37,813 nt of DNA from AC-32 sp045806105 (GTDB lineage Bacteria > Actinomycetota > Thermoleophilia > Gaiellales > Gaiellaceae): NCBI GenBank assembly GCA_045806105.1, contig JBJMJY010000096.1:1-37813 (forward strand), written 5' to 3'. Shown piece after piece: positions 31,103 through 37,813 of this stretch. The notes under the pieces are model-generated. The model was not told the origin of the DNA, searched no databases, and saw only the letters and a program-made list of their open reading frames with translations. Each line of letters begins with the position of its first letter. Within the stretch, counting starts at the first letter, position 1. The position numbers were made by a program, and so were the translations under genes.

Positions 31103-31420
31103 GTGGGAGAACTCGCCGCGCTCCAGGTCCTTGCCGAGCCACGGCGCCTCGCGATCCTCGACTTGCTCCGCGACGGTGAGCGGCCGGTCGGCGAGCTCGT
31201 GGATCGCCTTCCGCTCAGCCAGCCGTCCGTCTCCAAGCACCTCCGCGTCCTCAAGGCCGCGGGGCTGGTCGAGGCGCGCCGCGACGCGCAGCGCCGCCTG
31301 TACCGGATCCGGCCGGAGCCGCTTGCGGAGCTCGACGAGTGGCTGGCGTCCTACCGTCAGCTCTGGACGACCCACCTCGACCTTCTTGAAGGCCACCTCG
31401 ACCGACGGAGGAACCGATGA
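31103..31420 (+). CDS. ArsR-family transcriptional regulator
   Basis: 105 aa. LQVLAEPRRLAILDLLRDGERPVGELVDRLPLSQPSVSKHLRVLKAAGLVEARRDAQRRLYRIRPEPLAELDEWLASYRQLW is a complete winged helix with LSQPSVSKHLRVL as recognition helix; the tail is the one seen before SRPBCC genes. No metal-site cysteines. It starts at GTG 31103 without a Shine-Dalgarno, directly behind a palindromic promoter, so it is probably autoregulated and leaderless. The stop overlaps the ATG of the SRPBCC gene (ATGA). Confidence 0.9.
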   Translation: MGELAALQVLAEPRRLAILDLLRDGERPVGELVDRLPLSQPSVSKHLRVLKAAGLVEARRDAQRRLYRIRPEPLAELDEWLASYRQLWTTHLDLLEGHLDRRRNR

Positions 31421-31914
31421 CCGACGCAACGCTCCTCACCGACGGCGCTCGGCCGGCCGTGCGGCTCGAGCGCCACCTCGATGACCCGCCCACCGTCGTC
31501 TGGCAGGCACTCACCGAGCGCGAGCAGCTCCGCTCGTGGTTTCCCTGCGACGTGATCGTGAGAAACGGGCGCTGGGAGGTCGGTGCCGCGATCACGTTTC
31601 CGTTCTCGCCCGACGTGATGGATTTGACGCTCACCGGAGAGGTGCTCGAGGTCGACGAGCCGCACGTGCTCGCCTTCACCTGGGGCGAGGACACGCTGCG
31701 ATTCGAGCTCTCGGCCGAGGGGGACGGGACGCGGCTCGTGCTCATCGACGAGCTGCCGGCCGGCGGAGCCGCTCGCAACGCGGCGGGCTGGGAGACGTGC
31801 CTCGACCGTCTCGCCGGTGTCGAGGCCGATCGCGACCCATGGGAGGCGCGCTTCGAACGCTACGCCGCAGCGTTCGAGCCGACGCTCGGCCCGCAGGAGC
31901 GGCGCCCAAGCTGA
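31417..31914 (+). CDS. SRPBCC (AHSA1-like) domain protein
   Basis: 165 aa. VRLERHLDDPPTVVWQALTEREQLRSWFPCDV is the AHSA1 opening, GRWEVGAAITFPFSPDVMDLTLTGEVLEVDEPHVLAFTWGEDTLRFELSAEGDGTRLVLIDELP the central sheet, and GWETCLDRLAGV the long C-terminal helix that closes the hydrophobic cavity. It binds small hydrophobic ligands by family, often with the preceding ArsR protein. Overlap of 4 nt with arsR. The next gene starts 3 nt after its stop, so this is an operon of at least three genes. Confidence 0.88.
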   Translation: MTDATLLTDGARPAVRLERHLDDPPTVVWQALTEREQLRSWFPCDVIVRNGRWEVGAAITFPFSPDVMDLTLTGEVLEVDEPHVLAFTWGEDTLRFELSAEGDGTRLVLIDELPAGGAARNAAGWETCLDRLAGVEADRDPWEARFERYAAAFEPTLGPQERRPS

Positions 31915-31916
31915 AC

Positions 31917-32570
31917 GTGACGGGTACGAGGCCAGCTGCGACGGCGGCCGCCGTGACGGCGACGCTCGGGCTCGCCGCGGTAGCGTGGCTCGTCGCGGTT
32001 CAGCAGATGCGCGGGATGGACATGGGCGTCGCGACCGGGCTCGGCTCGTTCGCGTTCTTCGCCGGCGTCTGGGTCTCGATGATGGCCGCGATGATGCTGC
32101 CCGGCGCGATTCCGGCCGTCGTGCGTCGCGTTCGCGCCGAAGGTCGCGTTCGCGCCGTGCCGCTCTTCGCCGGGTCGTACCTCGCCGTGTGGGTGCTCGC
32201 CGGCCTCGCGGTGTACGTCTTTTATCGGCCGCACGGAGCCGCCGCCGCCGGCGCGCTGACGGTCGCGGCGGGGCTTTACGAGCTCACGCCGTTCAAACGT
32301 GACTGCCGCAGGCGCTGCCGCGAGAGCATCCGCTCCGGCTTCCGCTTCGGGTTCTACTGCGTCGGCTCCAGCATCGGACTGATGGTGATGCTGCTGGCGC
32401 TGGGCGTGATGAGCATCGGCTGGATGGCGGTCGTCGCCGCTCTCGTCCTGGCCCAGAAGCTCCTGCCGCCGCGGATGTCGATCGACGTCCCGCTCGCCCT
32501 CGCGATCGTTGGCCTCGGAGCCCTGGTCGTCCTCGCGCCCGACGCCGCTCCCGGGGTCACGACGATGTGA
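31917..32570 (+). CDS. DUF2182 membrane protein
   Basis: 217 aa from GTG 31917. About five or six hydrophobic helices; FFAGVWVSMMAAMMLPGAIPAVVRR is the WxxMxxAMMLP signature of DUF2182, and GLYELTPFKRDCRRRCRESIRSGFRFGFYCVGSSIGLMVMLLALGVMSI matches the Cys-containing second motif. The MDMG and MM-rich part suggests metal (Cu/Ni) handling in the membrane, which the domain's 'predicted metal-binding' label reflects, but no function is proven. It begins 3 nt after the SRPBCC stop with a poor ribosome site, indicating coupling. Confidence 0.8.
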   Translation: MTGTRPAATAAAVTATLGLAAVAWLVAVQQMRGMDMGVATGLGSFAFFAGVWVSMMAAMMLPGAIPAVVRRVRAEGRVRAVPLFAGSYLAVWVLAGLAVYVFYRPHGAAAAGALTVAAGLYELTPFKRDCRRRCRESIRSGFRFGFYCVGSSIGLMVMLLALGVMSIGWMAVVAALVLAQKLLPPRMSIDVPLALAIVGLGALVVLAPDAAPGVTTM

Positions 32571-32619
32571 ACGCCTCAGGGCCACAGCCGAACCCAGCCA
32601 CAGGAAGGAGACGGAAGCG

Positions 32620-33354
32620 ATGATGACGGAACACACGACCGGAACCCATGAGGAGTGGCAGGCGGCCCGCGACGAGCTGCTCGCGCAGGAGAAGGAGCTC
32701 ACCCGACGCAACGACGAGCTGGCGCGGAAACGGCGGGAGCTGCCGTGGGTGCCGGTCGAGAGGGACTATCGCTTCGAGACGGCCGCTGGGACGAAGTCGC
32801 TGGCGGATCTCTTCGACGGCCGCTCCCAGCTGCTCGTCTACCACTTCATGTTCGGGCCCGAGTACGAGGCGGGATGCCCGGTGTGCTCGTCGATCGCGGA
32901 CAACCTCGACCCGAATGCGGCGCACCTGAGGGCCCGCGACGCGACCCTGATCTGCTCCTCGCGCGCTCCCCTGGAGAAGCTCCAGCGCTACAAGGAGCGG
33001 ATGGGGTGGGGGTTCAACTGGGTCTCCACCGTAGGCAGCGACTTCCACCGCGAGCTCGGCTTCCTCCGCACGAAGGAAGAGCTGAAGCCGTTCCTCGAAA
33101 GCGAGCTGCCACCCGCCGTCGAGCAGAATGCGCGCGCCTGCGGCACCGACGCGGGGACCTACATTGCGGAGGGCCCAGGCTTGAGCGTCTACGCGCTCTC
33201 GGGCGGGACCGTCTACCGGACATACGTGACCACCGCGCGCGGACTCGAACCGGTGATGGGCTACTACGAGCTACTCGACCGGGCGCCGCTGGGTCGCCAC
33301 GAGGAGGGTGAGCAGGACTTCTGGCTGCGCCGCCACGACGAGTACGCCGACTGA
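32620..33354 (+). CDS. DUF899 thioredoxin-like protein
   Basis: 244 aa. The family block begins RRNDELARKRRELPWVPVERDYRFETAAGTKSLADLFDGRSQLLVYHFMFGPEYEAGCPVCSSIADNL, where GCPVCSS is a thioredoxin-like CxxC, and continues with LICSSRAPLEKLQRYKERMGWGFNWVSTVGSDFHRELGF and DFWLRRHDEY near the end. DUF899 proteins are predicted thioredoxin-fold reductases of unknown partner and are commonly found in ArsR/SRPBCC operons. ATG 32620 has AAGGAG 9 nt upstream; ATG 32623 is also possible. It is convergent with the sigma gene 10 nt beyond. Confidence 0.87.
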   Translation: MMTEHTTGTHEEWQAARDELLAQEKELTRRNDELARKRRELPWVPVERDYRFETAAGTKSLADLFDGRSQLLVYHFMFGPEYEAGCPVCSSIADNLDPNAAHLRARDATLICSSRAPLEKLQRYKERMGWGFNWVSTVGSDFHRELGFLRTKEELKPFLESELPPAVEQNARACGTDAGTYIAEGPGLSVYALSGGTVYRTYVTTARGLEPVMGYYELLDRAPLGRHEEGEQDFWLRRHDEYAD

Positions 33355-33363
33355 CTTGACGTG

Positions 33364-34239
33364 CTATTCGCCAAGCTCCGTGAGGTCGAGCCGGGCGATT
33401 CGTTCGGGGTCGGCGAGGAAATCGATTTCGACGATCTTTCCGTTCTTGACGGTGAAGGCGCCGACGGAGAACGGCTTGCCGTCGCGGGTTGCCACGACTC
33501 CGGGCACACCGTTGATGAGCGCGCGCCGCACGTCGACGTGGCTTTCCCAGTAGAGCGCCTGGCCGGCGACGGCTTCCGCACCATGAACGTGCCGCGAGAG
33601 GCCGGTCCGGCCACCGTCCGCTCTGAGCACGACGTCTGGATGGAGAACGGCGACGAGTGCGTCGAAGTCACCCTTCCGCGCGGCGGCCTGGAACGCCTCG
33701 ACGACCTCCCACTGAGCGGTTAGGTCGGCGTCCGGAACCGGGGCCGCACCGCGGACGCGGCGGCGGGCGCGGCTGGCGAGCTGGCGGGTCGCCTCGGGTG
33801 AGCGCTCCACGATCGGCGCGATCTCCTCGAACGGGACGGCGAACATGTCGTGCAGGACGAAGGCCAGTCGTTCGGCCGGGGTGAGCGTTTCGAGCACGAC
33901 CAGGAGCGCCAGGCCGACCGAGTCGGCGAGCAGCGCCTCGTGCTCGGGGTCGGTGCCGTCGGCGGGGTTGATGATCGGGTCGGGAACGTGCACGTCGAGC
34001 GGCTGCTCGCGCCGCGTTCTGCGCGAGCGGAGCATGTTCAGCGCCACGCGTGCGACGATCGTCGTCAACCAGCCGCGGAGGTTCTCGACCTCGCTCGTGT
34101 CCGCGCGGCTGAGCCGCAGCCAGGCGTCCTGGACGGCGTCGTCGGCCTCGCTGAGCGAGCCGAGCATCCGGTAGGCGACCGCGCGGAGATGCGGCCGTTG
34201 CTCCTCGAATTGCCCGGCGAGCCATTCCTGCTGATCCAC
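33364..34239 (-). CDS. sigJ: ECF sigma factor of the SigJ/ECF41 type with SnoaL-like C-terminal domain
   Basis: 291 aa. Sigma region 2 (FEEQRPHLRAVAYRMLGSLSEADDAVQDAWLRLSRA; LRGWLTTIVARVALNMLRSRRTRRE) and region 4 (LTPAERLAFVLHDMFAVPFEEIAPIVERSPEATRQLASRARRRVRG). The C-terminal ~110 residues form a SnoaL/NTF2-like domain with ADGGRT, corresponding to the DGGGK motif, and ADPERIARLDL, corresponding to the C-terminal NPDKL-type motif of ECF41. In that group the extension regulates sigma activity in place of an anti-sigma factor. No anti-sigma gene is present. GTG 34239 has AGGAGG 8 nt upstream. Divergent epimerase is a typical ECF41 target. Confidence 0.9.
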   Translation of the reverse strand: MDQQEWLAGQFEEQRPHLRAVAYRMLGSLSEADDAVQDAWLRLSRADTSEVENLRGWLTTIVARVALNMLRSRRTRREQPLDVHVPDPIINPADGTDPEHEALLADSVGLALLVVLETLTPAERLAFVLHDMFAVPFEEIAPIVERSPEATRQLASRARRRVRGAAPVPDADLTAQWEVVEAFQAAARKGDFDALVAVLHPDVVLRADGGRTGLSRHVHGAEAVAGQALYWESHVDVRRALINGVPGVVATRDGKPFSVGAFTVKNGKIVEIDFLADPERIARLDLTELGE

Positions 34240-34261
34240 GTCACGTTCCTCCTGGGCCGCG

Positions 34262-34301
34262 TGTCATGGAAGTAGACCCGCGAGATCCGCGGGATGTGAC
34301 C
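34262..34301. promoter_or_regulatory. Divergent promoter region with ECF41-like elements and nested palindromes
   Basis: On the minus strand GGTCACA (34301-34295), 16 nt, then GGTC (34278-34275): one mismatch each from the published ECF41 motif (TGTCACA...CGTC) as I recall it. On the plus strand TGTCATG starts at 34262 with no matching -10. Between them CCCGCG (34277-34282) and CGCGGG (34288-34293) form a perfect inverted repeat. The promoter could serve sigma autoregulation and the epimerase. Confidence 0.45.
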
Positions 34302-34318
34302 AGAGAAGGGAGGACAGG

Positions 34319-35299
34319 ATGCGTGTTCTCGTCGCCGGAGCGAGCGGCGCGCTTGGCAGCCGGCTCGTTCCCCAGTTGATCGACGCAGGCCACGAGGTGA
34401 TCGGTACCCACAACTCGCCGACGAGCGCAGAGCTGCTGCGGACGCTCGACGCGAAGCCGGTGCACCTCGACCTGCTCGACGCGCGTGCGGTGCGTAAGGC
34501 GGTGCTCGAGCACGAGCCCGAGGCGATCGTCCACGAGGCAACCGCGCTCGCGAACCTGAAGTGGAGCCGCAACTTCGACAAGGCGTTTGCCAGGACCAAC
34601 GAGCTGCGAACGAAGGGCACCGATGCGCTGCTGGCAGCCGCGCGAGAGGCCGGTGTGCGCCGGTTCGTCGCGCAGAGCTTCGCCTCGTTCCGGTACACAC
34701 GGGCGGGCGGGCCGGTCAAGACCGAGGACGATCCGCTCGACCCCACACCGCCGGGCAACGCGCAGCAGTCCTGGGCCGCGATGGCGTATCTCGACCAGAC
34801 CGTCACCGGCGCCGGTGGGATCGTCCTGCGCTACGGCGTCTTTTACGGCGCCGCCAACGACGGGCTCATCGAGCCGGTACGCAAGCGGCAGTACCCGATC
34901 GTCGGCGACGGCGGTGGCATCACCTCCTGGATCCACCTCGAGGACGCCGCCACGGCAACCGTACTCGCGCTCGCGCAGGACGGCCCGGCGATCTACAACA
35001 TCGTCGACGACGAGCCGGCGCCCGTGCGGGAGTGGCTGCCCGTGTACGTCCAGGCCCTCGGCGCCAAGCCGCCCCGACGCTTCCCTATCTGGCTGGCGCG
35101 GCTGGTGGCCGGTGAGGCAGCGGTCGTGATGGGCACCGACGCCCGCGGCGCCTCCAACGCGAAGGCCAAGCGCGAGCTCGGCTGGACGCCGCGCTATCCC
35201 AGCTGGCGGAGCGGATTCTTTGCGACGTACTCGGCGATCAGTCTGGCCGACCGGCCGAAGCCGCACCAGGCCGAGGGGGGTGCACCTAGGCCGGCGTGA
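34319..35299 (+). CDS. NAD-dependent epimerase/dehydratase family protein (atypical SDR)
   Basis: 326 aa. Rossmann start MRVLVAGASGALGSRLVPQLIDAGHEVIGTHN with GxxGxxG, then VHLDLLDARAVRKAVLEHEPEAIVHEAT (cofactor-binding and strand segments), and RFVAQSFASFRY in place of the catalytic Ser. I see no clear YxxxK, so the enzyme is an atypical SDR and may not be catalytically standard. IVLRYGVFYG and SWIHLEDAATATVLAL are typical of extended SDRs. ECF41 sigma factors usually sit beside an oxidoreductase or epimerase like this one. GGGAGG is 5 nt upstream of the ATG. The 3' end overlaps the convergent PNPOx-like gene by 14 nt. Confidence 0.85.
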   Translation: MRVLVAGASGALGSRLVPQLIDAGHEVIGTHNSPTSAELLRTLDAKPVHLDLLDARAVRKAVLEHEPEAIVHEATALANLKWSRNFDKAFARTNELRTKGTDALLAAAREAGVRRFVAQSFASFRYTRAGGPVKTEDDPLDPTPPGNAQQSWAAMAYLDQTVTGAGGIVLRYGVFYGAANDGLIEPVRKRQYPIVGDGGGITSWIHLEDAATATVLALAQDGPAIYNIVDDEPAPVREWLPVYVQALGAKPPRRFPIWLARLVAGEAAVVMGTDARGASNAKAKRELGWTPRYPSWRSGFFATYSAISLADRPKPHQAEGGAPRPA

Positions 35300-35771
35300 C
35301 CGGCTCGCGGCGATCAACGCCGGTGCCATGCTCCGGGTCGCGGCCGGGGATCAGCACGTAATGCTCCGAGACCGCGGCCCGGTAGAGGCGGAAGAGCGCC
35401 GGCGCCTGCACGTCGTCGAGTCCCCACCTGCGTCCCACATCGGCCTCCGACAGCCGGCCGAAGACTTCGATGCCGCGCTCGAGCTCCGCGCCCGTGAGCT
35501 CTTCGGCCCGGCCGGACATGTACGCGGCCTGCGCTCCGCCGACGGGCACGGTCGAGTCGAAGATCGCGATCGCGACCTCAGGCCGGGTCGCAAGATTCCG
35601 GGAGTGCCTCGCGTCGGGCGACGAGACCCAGTGGAAGTGCAGGTAGTCCTCCGAGGCGAACCAGACGGGTGACACCCACGGGCGGCCATCCTCGTCGGCG
35701 GTTCCGAGCGCCATGTAGCGGTTCGAGTCGATGATCGTCCGGGCGAGGTCGTTCAGCCGCTCACGGGTCAT
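35286..35771 (-). CDS. Pyridoxamine 5'-phosphate oxidase-like FMN/F420-binding protein
   Basis: 161 aa. RERLNDLARTIIDSNRYMALGTADEDGRPWVSPVWFASEDYLHFHWVSSPDARHSRNLATRPEVAIAIFDSTVPVG is the split-barrel PNPOx fold; LGTADEDGRPWVSPVWF contains the usual flavin-binding strand. It may bind FMN, haem or F420, as actinobacterial members do. ATG 35771 follows GAGGAGGAGC closely; the longer frame to 35801 overlaps the cyclase gene. The gap to the upstream cyclase gene is 16 nt, so they could be one transcript. Confidence 0.85.
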   Translation of the reverse strand: MTRERLNDLARTIIDSNRYMALGTADEDGRPWVSPVWFASEDYLHFHWVSSPDARHSRNLATRPEVAIAIFDSTVPVGGAQAAYMSGRAEELTGAELERGIEVFGRLSEADVGRRWGLDDVQAPALFRLYRAAVSEHYVLIPGRDPEHGTGVDRREPVTPA

Positions 35772-35787
35772 GCTCCTCCTCTCGGTT

Positions 35788-37047
35788 TCACGGTGCGTCA
35801 AGACCCCGTCGGCCGTTGGGCCGGGGGCGGATGAGGTACCACGCCTCGACCTCGCCCTTCCCCTTGACGGTGATCGTCCCCCGCGGTTCGCACTCGAACT
35901 CGTCGGCGAGCAGCTCGTACGTCGCGCGCGTGATCTGGATCCGTCCCGGCGTCCCGTGCGACTCCATGCGACTGGCCGTGTTCACCGCGTCGCCCCAGAG
36001 GTCGTAGAGGAAGCGCTTGCGGCCGATCACGCCGGCCACGACCGGGCCCGAGTTGATGCCCACCCGAAGCTCGTGGCCGAGCTGCGCGACCTCGTCGTCC
36101 GAACGCATCGCCTCGATCATGTCGAGTGCCATGAGCGCGAGCGCCCGAGCATGGTCGGGGCGTGGTGTCGGGACGCCCGCGGCGACCATGTAGCAGTCGC
36201 CGATGGTCTTGATCTTCTCGAGCCCGTGGCGCTCCGCGAGCTCGTCGAAGTTACTGAACAGGTGGTCGAGGTAGCCGACCACCTCGGCGGGCGGGAGCCG
36301 TTCCGACCAGGGCGTGAAGTCGACCACGTCGGCGAACAGGATCGAGGCCGCCCCGAACTGATCCGCGATCGGCTGCGTCTGGGCCTTCAGTTTGTCGGCG
36401 ATCGAGCGCGGCAGGATGTTGAGCAGGAGGTTTTCGGCCTTCGCCTGCTCCTGCCGGAGCGCAGCGAGCGCATCGCGCCGCTGGCCGGCGAACACCGCGA
36501 GCAGCGTGAAGACGATGGTGCCGCCGACGGCGATGTTCAGGGCGAGCATCGTGCTCGTGAACCAGACGGGCAGCGGCTCCCAGATCGGGCCGATGATCTC
36601 GCCCGCGATTCCCGATCCGAGGAACACGACGAGGTACGCGGCGTACCAGCGGGCCGCCGACCTGACCTCGCTGAACACGAGCGCCCCGAGCGGGGCGAGA
36701 ATCCCCCACAGGCCGACACCGCCGGAGTCGAGAAACCCGCCGAGGGGCATCATCGACAGCGTCGGCGCCAGCAGGATGGCGACCTGGCCGGCCCGGAGGA
36801 ACGACGGGAAGTCGCGCGTGCGCGAGAAGACGGCGAGCGCACCGAGCAGGATGGCGAAGTAGACGAGCGGCACCACTCCGACCGGCGATCCGAACGCGAG
36901 ATACAGCGCCCCCCACAACGCGGAGACCGGCAGGATCAACACCGAGATCAGGACCAGCAGCGCTTTCCGAGCACGCAGGTCCTCGTCGTCGCGGGGATCG
37001 GCGCCGACGAGTGTCAGGCGGGCGGACACGCGATCCAGGAGGTCCAT
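35788..37047 (-). CDS. Membrane-bound class III adenylate cyclase
   Basis: 419 aa. Residues about 30-195 hold six hydrophobic helices (LLVLISVLILPVSALWGALYL... to VGGTIVFTLLAVFAG), a coiled-coil stretch (RRDALAALRQEQAKAENLLLNILPRSIADKLKAQ) as signalling linker, then a class III cyclase domain: ILFADVVDFT with metal D240 (second acidic residue D243 close by), IKTIGDCYMVAAG with substrate-specifying K and D, and FLYDLWGDAVNTASRMES with transition-state N and R. All catalytic positions are present, so it should make cAMP from ATP as a homodimer. I chose ATG 37047; AAAGGA is about 12 nt upstream. The effector cAMP-binding protein is not in the window. Confidence 0.9.
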   Translation of the reverse strand: MDLLDRVSARLTLVGADPRDDEDLRARKALLVLISVLILPVSALWGALYLAFGSPVGVVPLVYFAILLGALAVFSRTRDFPSFLRAGQVAILLAPTLSMMPLGGFLDSGGVGLWGILAPLGALVFSEVRSAARWYAAYLVVFLGSGIAGEIIGPIWEPLPVWFTSTMLALNIAVGGTIVFTLLAVFAGQRRDALAALRQEQAKAENLLLNILPRSIADKLKAQTQPIADQFGAASILFADVVDFTPWSERLPPAEVVGYLDHLFSNFDELAERHGLEKIKTIGDCYMVAAGVPTPRPDHARALALMALDMIEAMRSDDEVAQLGHELRVGINSGPVVAGVIGRKRFLYDLWGDAVNTASRMESHGTPGRIQITRATYELLADEFECEPRGTITVKGKGEVEAWYLIRPRPNGRRGLDAP

Positions 37048-37150
37048 CGCGGGAGTAAGTCCTTTCTCCTCTTGAGCCGTTCGGGGATACGGCCGTTCTG
37101 GGATATGACCCGCGTGTCGGCGCTGAGTCATCGGACGGGCCGGAGCCTAT

Positions 37151-37199
37151 TTGTCCTTTCCCGCTAGGTGCGCAATACTGAACTCAATGGTTCAGTATT
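37151..37199 (+). promoter_or_regulatory. Promoter and start-codon-spanning palindrome of the arsR-type gene
   Basis: AATACTGAAC (37174-37183) and GTTCAGTATT (37190-37199) are a perfect 10-bp inverted repeat with a 6-nt spacer that holds the ATG start (37187-37189). TTGTCC (37151-37156), 17 nt, AATACT (37174-37179) makes a -35/-10 whose -10 is the left half of the palindrome; the +1 would fall one nt from the ATG. Confidence 0.7.
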
Positions 37200-37504
37200 C
37201 ACCGACCGTCGACCAAGTCTTTGCAGCCCTTGGCGACCCAACCCGCCGCGCCGTGCTCGAACGGCTCGGCACCGGCAGCGCGACGATCAGCGAGCTCGCC
37301 GAGCCCTTCGGCATGTCCCTGACCGGGATGAAGAAGCACATCCGGCTGCTCGAGGACGCAAACCTCGTCGCCACGGAGAAGGTCGGCCGTGCCCGCAGAT
37401 GCACACTCGTGCCCTATGCCTTCGAGGGCATCAGCACGTGGCTGCAGCGGCTCGACCGCTTCGCGCAGGTCGTCGAACGCACGAAAGGAGCACCGAATGG
37501 CTGA
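37187..37504 (+). CDS. ArsR-family transcriptional regulator
   Basis: 105 aa. VDQVFAALGDPTRRAVLERLGTGSATISELAEPFGMSLTGMKKHIRLLEDANLVATEKVGRARRCTLVPYAFEGISTWLQRLD is a complete ArsR winged helix; the recognition helix is MSLTGMKKHIRLL and no metal cysteines are evident. The ATG lies in a perfect palindrome, so the protein probably represses its own promoter. The following DUF1801 gene overlaps by 8 nt and has its own AAAGGAG. The frame could extend to 37151 but only in the promoter; no better start exists. Confidence 0.9.
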   Translation: MVQYSPTVDQVFAALGDPTRRAVLERLGTGSATISELAEPFGMSLTGMKKHIRLLEDANLVATEKVGRARRCTLVPYAFEGISTWLQRLDRFAQVVERTKGAPNG

Positions 37505-37813
37505 AAAGAAGTCCACAGGATTCTCCGCCGCAGAGAAGGCGGCGATGAAGGAGCGCGCCCAGGAGCTCAAGGCGGAGAAGAGCAAGGCCGACGGAGAGCA
37601 GATCCTGCTCGCCAAGGTCCGCCAGATGAAGGGCAAGGATCGCGAGCTGGCCAAGCGGATCCACGAGATCGTCACGGCCACGGCGCCGTCGCTCCTGCCG
37701 AAGACGTGGTACGGGATGCCCGCGTGGGCGAACGAGGACGGCAAGGTCGTCTGCTTCTTCCAGGACGCGGCGAAGTTCAAGTCGAGGTACGCGACGTTCG
37801 GCTTCAGCGACCG
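37497..37813 (+). CDS. DUF1801 (YdhG-like) protein, truncated at the window end
   Basis: The frame runs off the right edge, so only about 105 residues are visible. An Ala/Lys/Glu-rich N-terminus (KSTGFSAAEKAAMKERAQELKAEKSKADGEQ) is probably helical, then the DUF1801 core VRQMKGKDRELAKRIHEIVTATAPSLLPKTWYGMPAWANEDGKVVCFFQDAAKFKSRYATFGF. Family members were linked to iron delivery (YdhG/frataxin-like) in Bacillus, but the function of this branch is unclear. ATG 37497 overlaps the arsR end; AAAGGAG lies 6 nt upstream. Confidence 0.8.
   Translation, partial: MAEKKSTGFSAAEKAAMKERAQELKAEKSKADGEQILLAKVRQMKGKDRELAKRIHEIVTATAPSLLPKTWYGMPAWANEDGKVVCFFQDAAKFKSRYATFGFSD

Overview
The window is high-GC bacterial chromosome with short intergenic gaps, many GTG/TTG starts and stop-start overlaps. 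The gene content (primary sigma factor without a large insert, split LigD-type repair genes, MMPL and DHA2 exporters, many ArsR/MarR/HxlR regulators, an ECF41-type sigma factor) and protein style point to a soil-type actinomycete. The class Thermoleophilia (Solirubrobacterales/Gaiellales-like) is my best guess, an inference from general resemblance and not from a marker-gene search. I see no rRNA, tRNA, CRISPR array, prophage or transposase.

Layout. 1-1306: 3' part of the primary sigma factor gene, with a tandemly repeated region 1.1 module. 1535-6488: envelope block (lipoprotein, GT-C glycosyltransferase, membrane sulfatase-like protein). 6531-12272: ArsR + SRPBCC/VOC fusion, zinc-ribbon microprotein, GAF protein, FAD oxidoreductase, class III aminotransferase and methyltransferase. 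12313-18313: glycine-tailed membrane microprotein, 1-Cys peroxiredoxin, DHA2 exporter with divergent HxlR regulator, DHFR-like reductase, MMPL transporter. 18418-21913: MoaD/ThiS-like protein coupled to a BNR-type propeller, then ligase and polymerase genes of the LigD type. 21910-25316: MarR regulator divergent from a second DHA2 exporter, followed by a run of very small genes. 25340-30436: CoA-transferase, an MFS gene of slightly lower GC abutting a truncated pepD remnant, AI-2E-type permease and YcaQ/AlkX-type protein. 30446-33354: cupin gene divergent from an ArsR-SRPBCC-DUF2182-DUF899 operon. 33364-37813: ECF41-type sigma factor divergent from its usual kind of partner (NAD-dependent epimerase), pyridoxamine-oxidase-like protein, membrane adenylate cyclase, and a third ArsR gene whose start codon lies inside a perfect palindrome, followed by a DUF1801 gene cut by the window edge.

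The recurrent theme is a local regulator next to a small-molecule-handling gene or exporter, often with a visible dyad in the promoter. Two patterns stand out. Several genes without a Shine-Dalgarno sequence carry a TANNNT box 5-7 nt before the start codon, as expected for leaderless transcripts. Terminator-like structures are GC-rich perfect hairpins without a U tract. The most unusual single items are the repeated sigma region 1.1, the palindrome over the ArsR start codon, the ubiquitin-like/propeller gene pair, the pepD remnant beside an MFS gene, and several conserved-looking microproteins.
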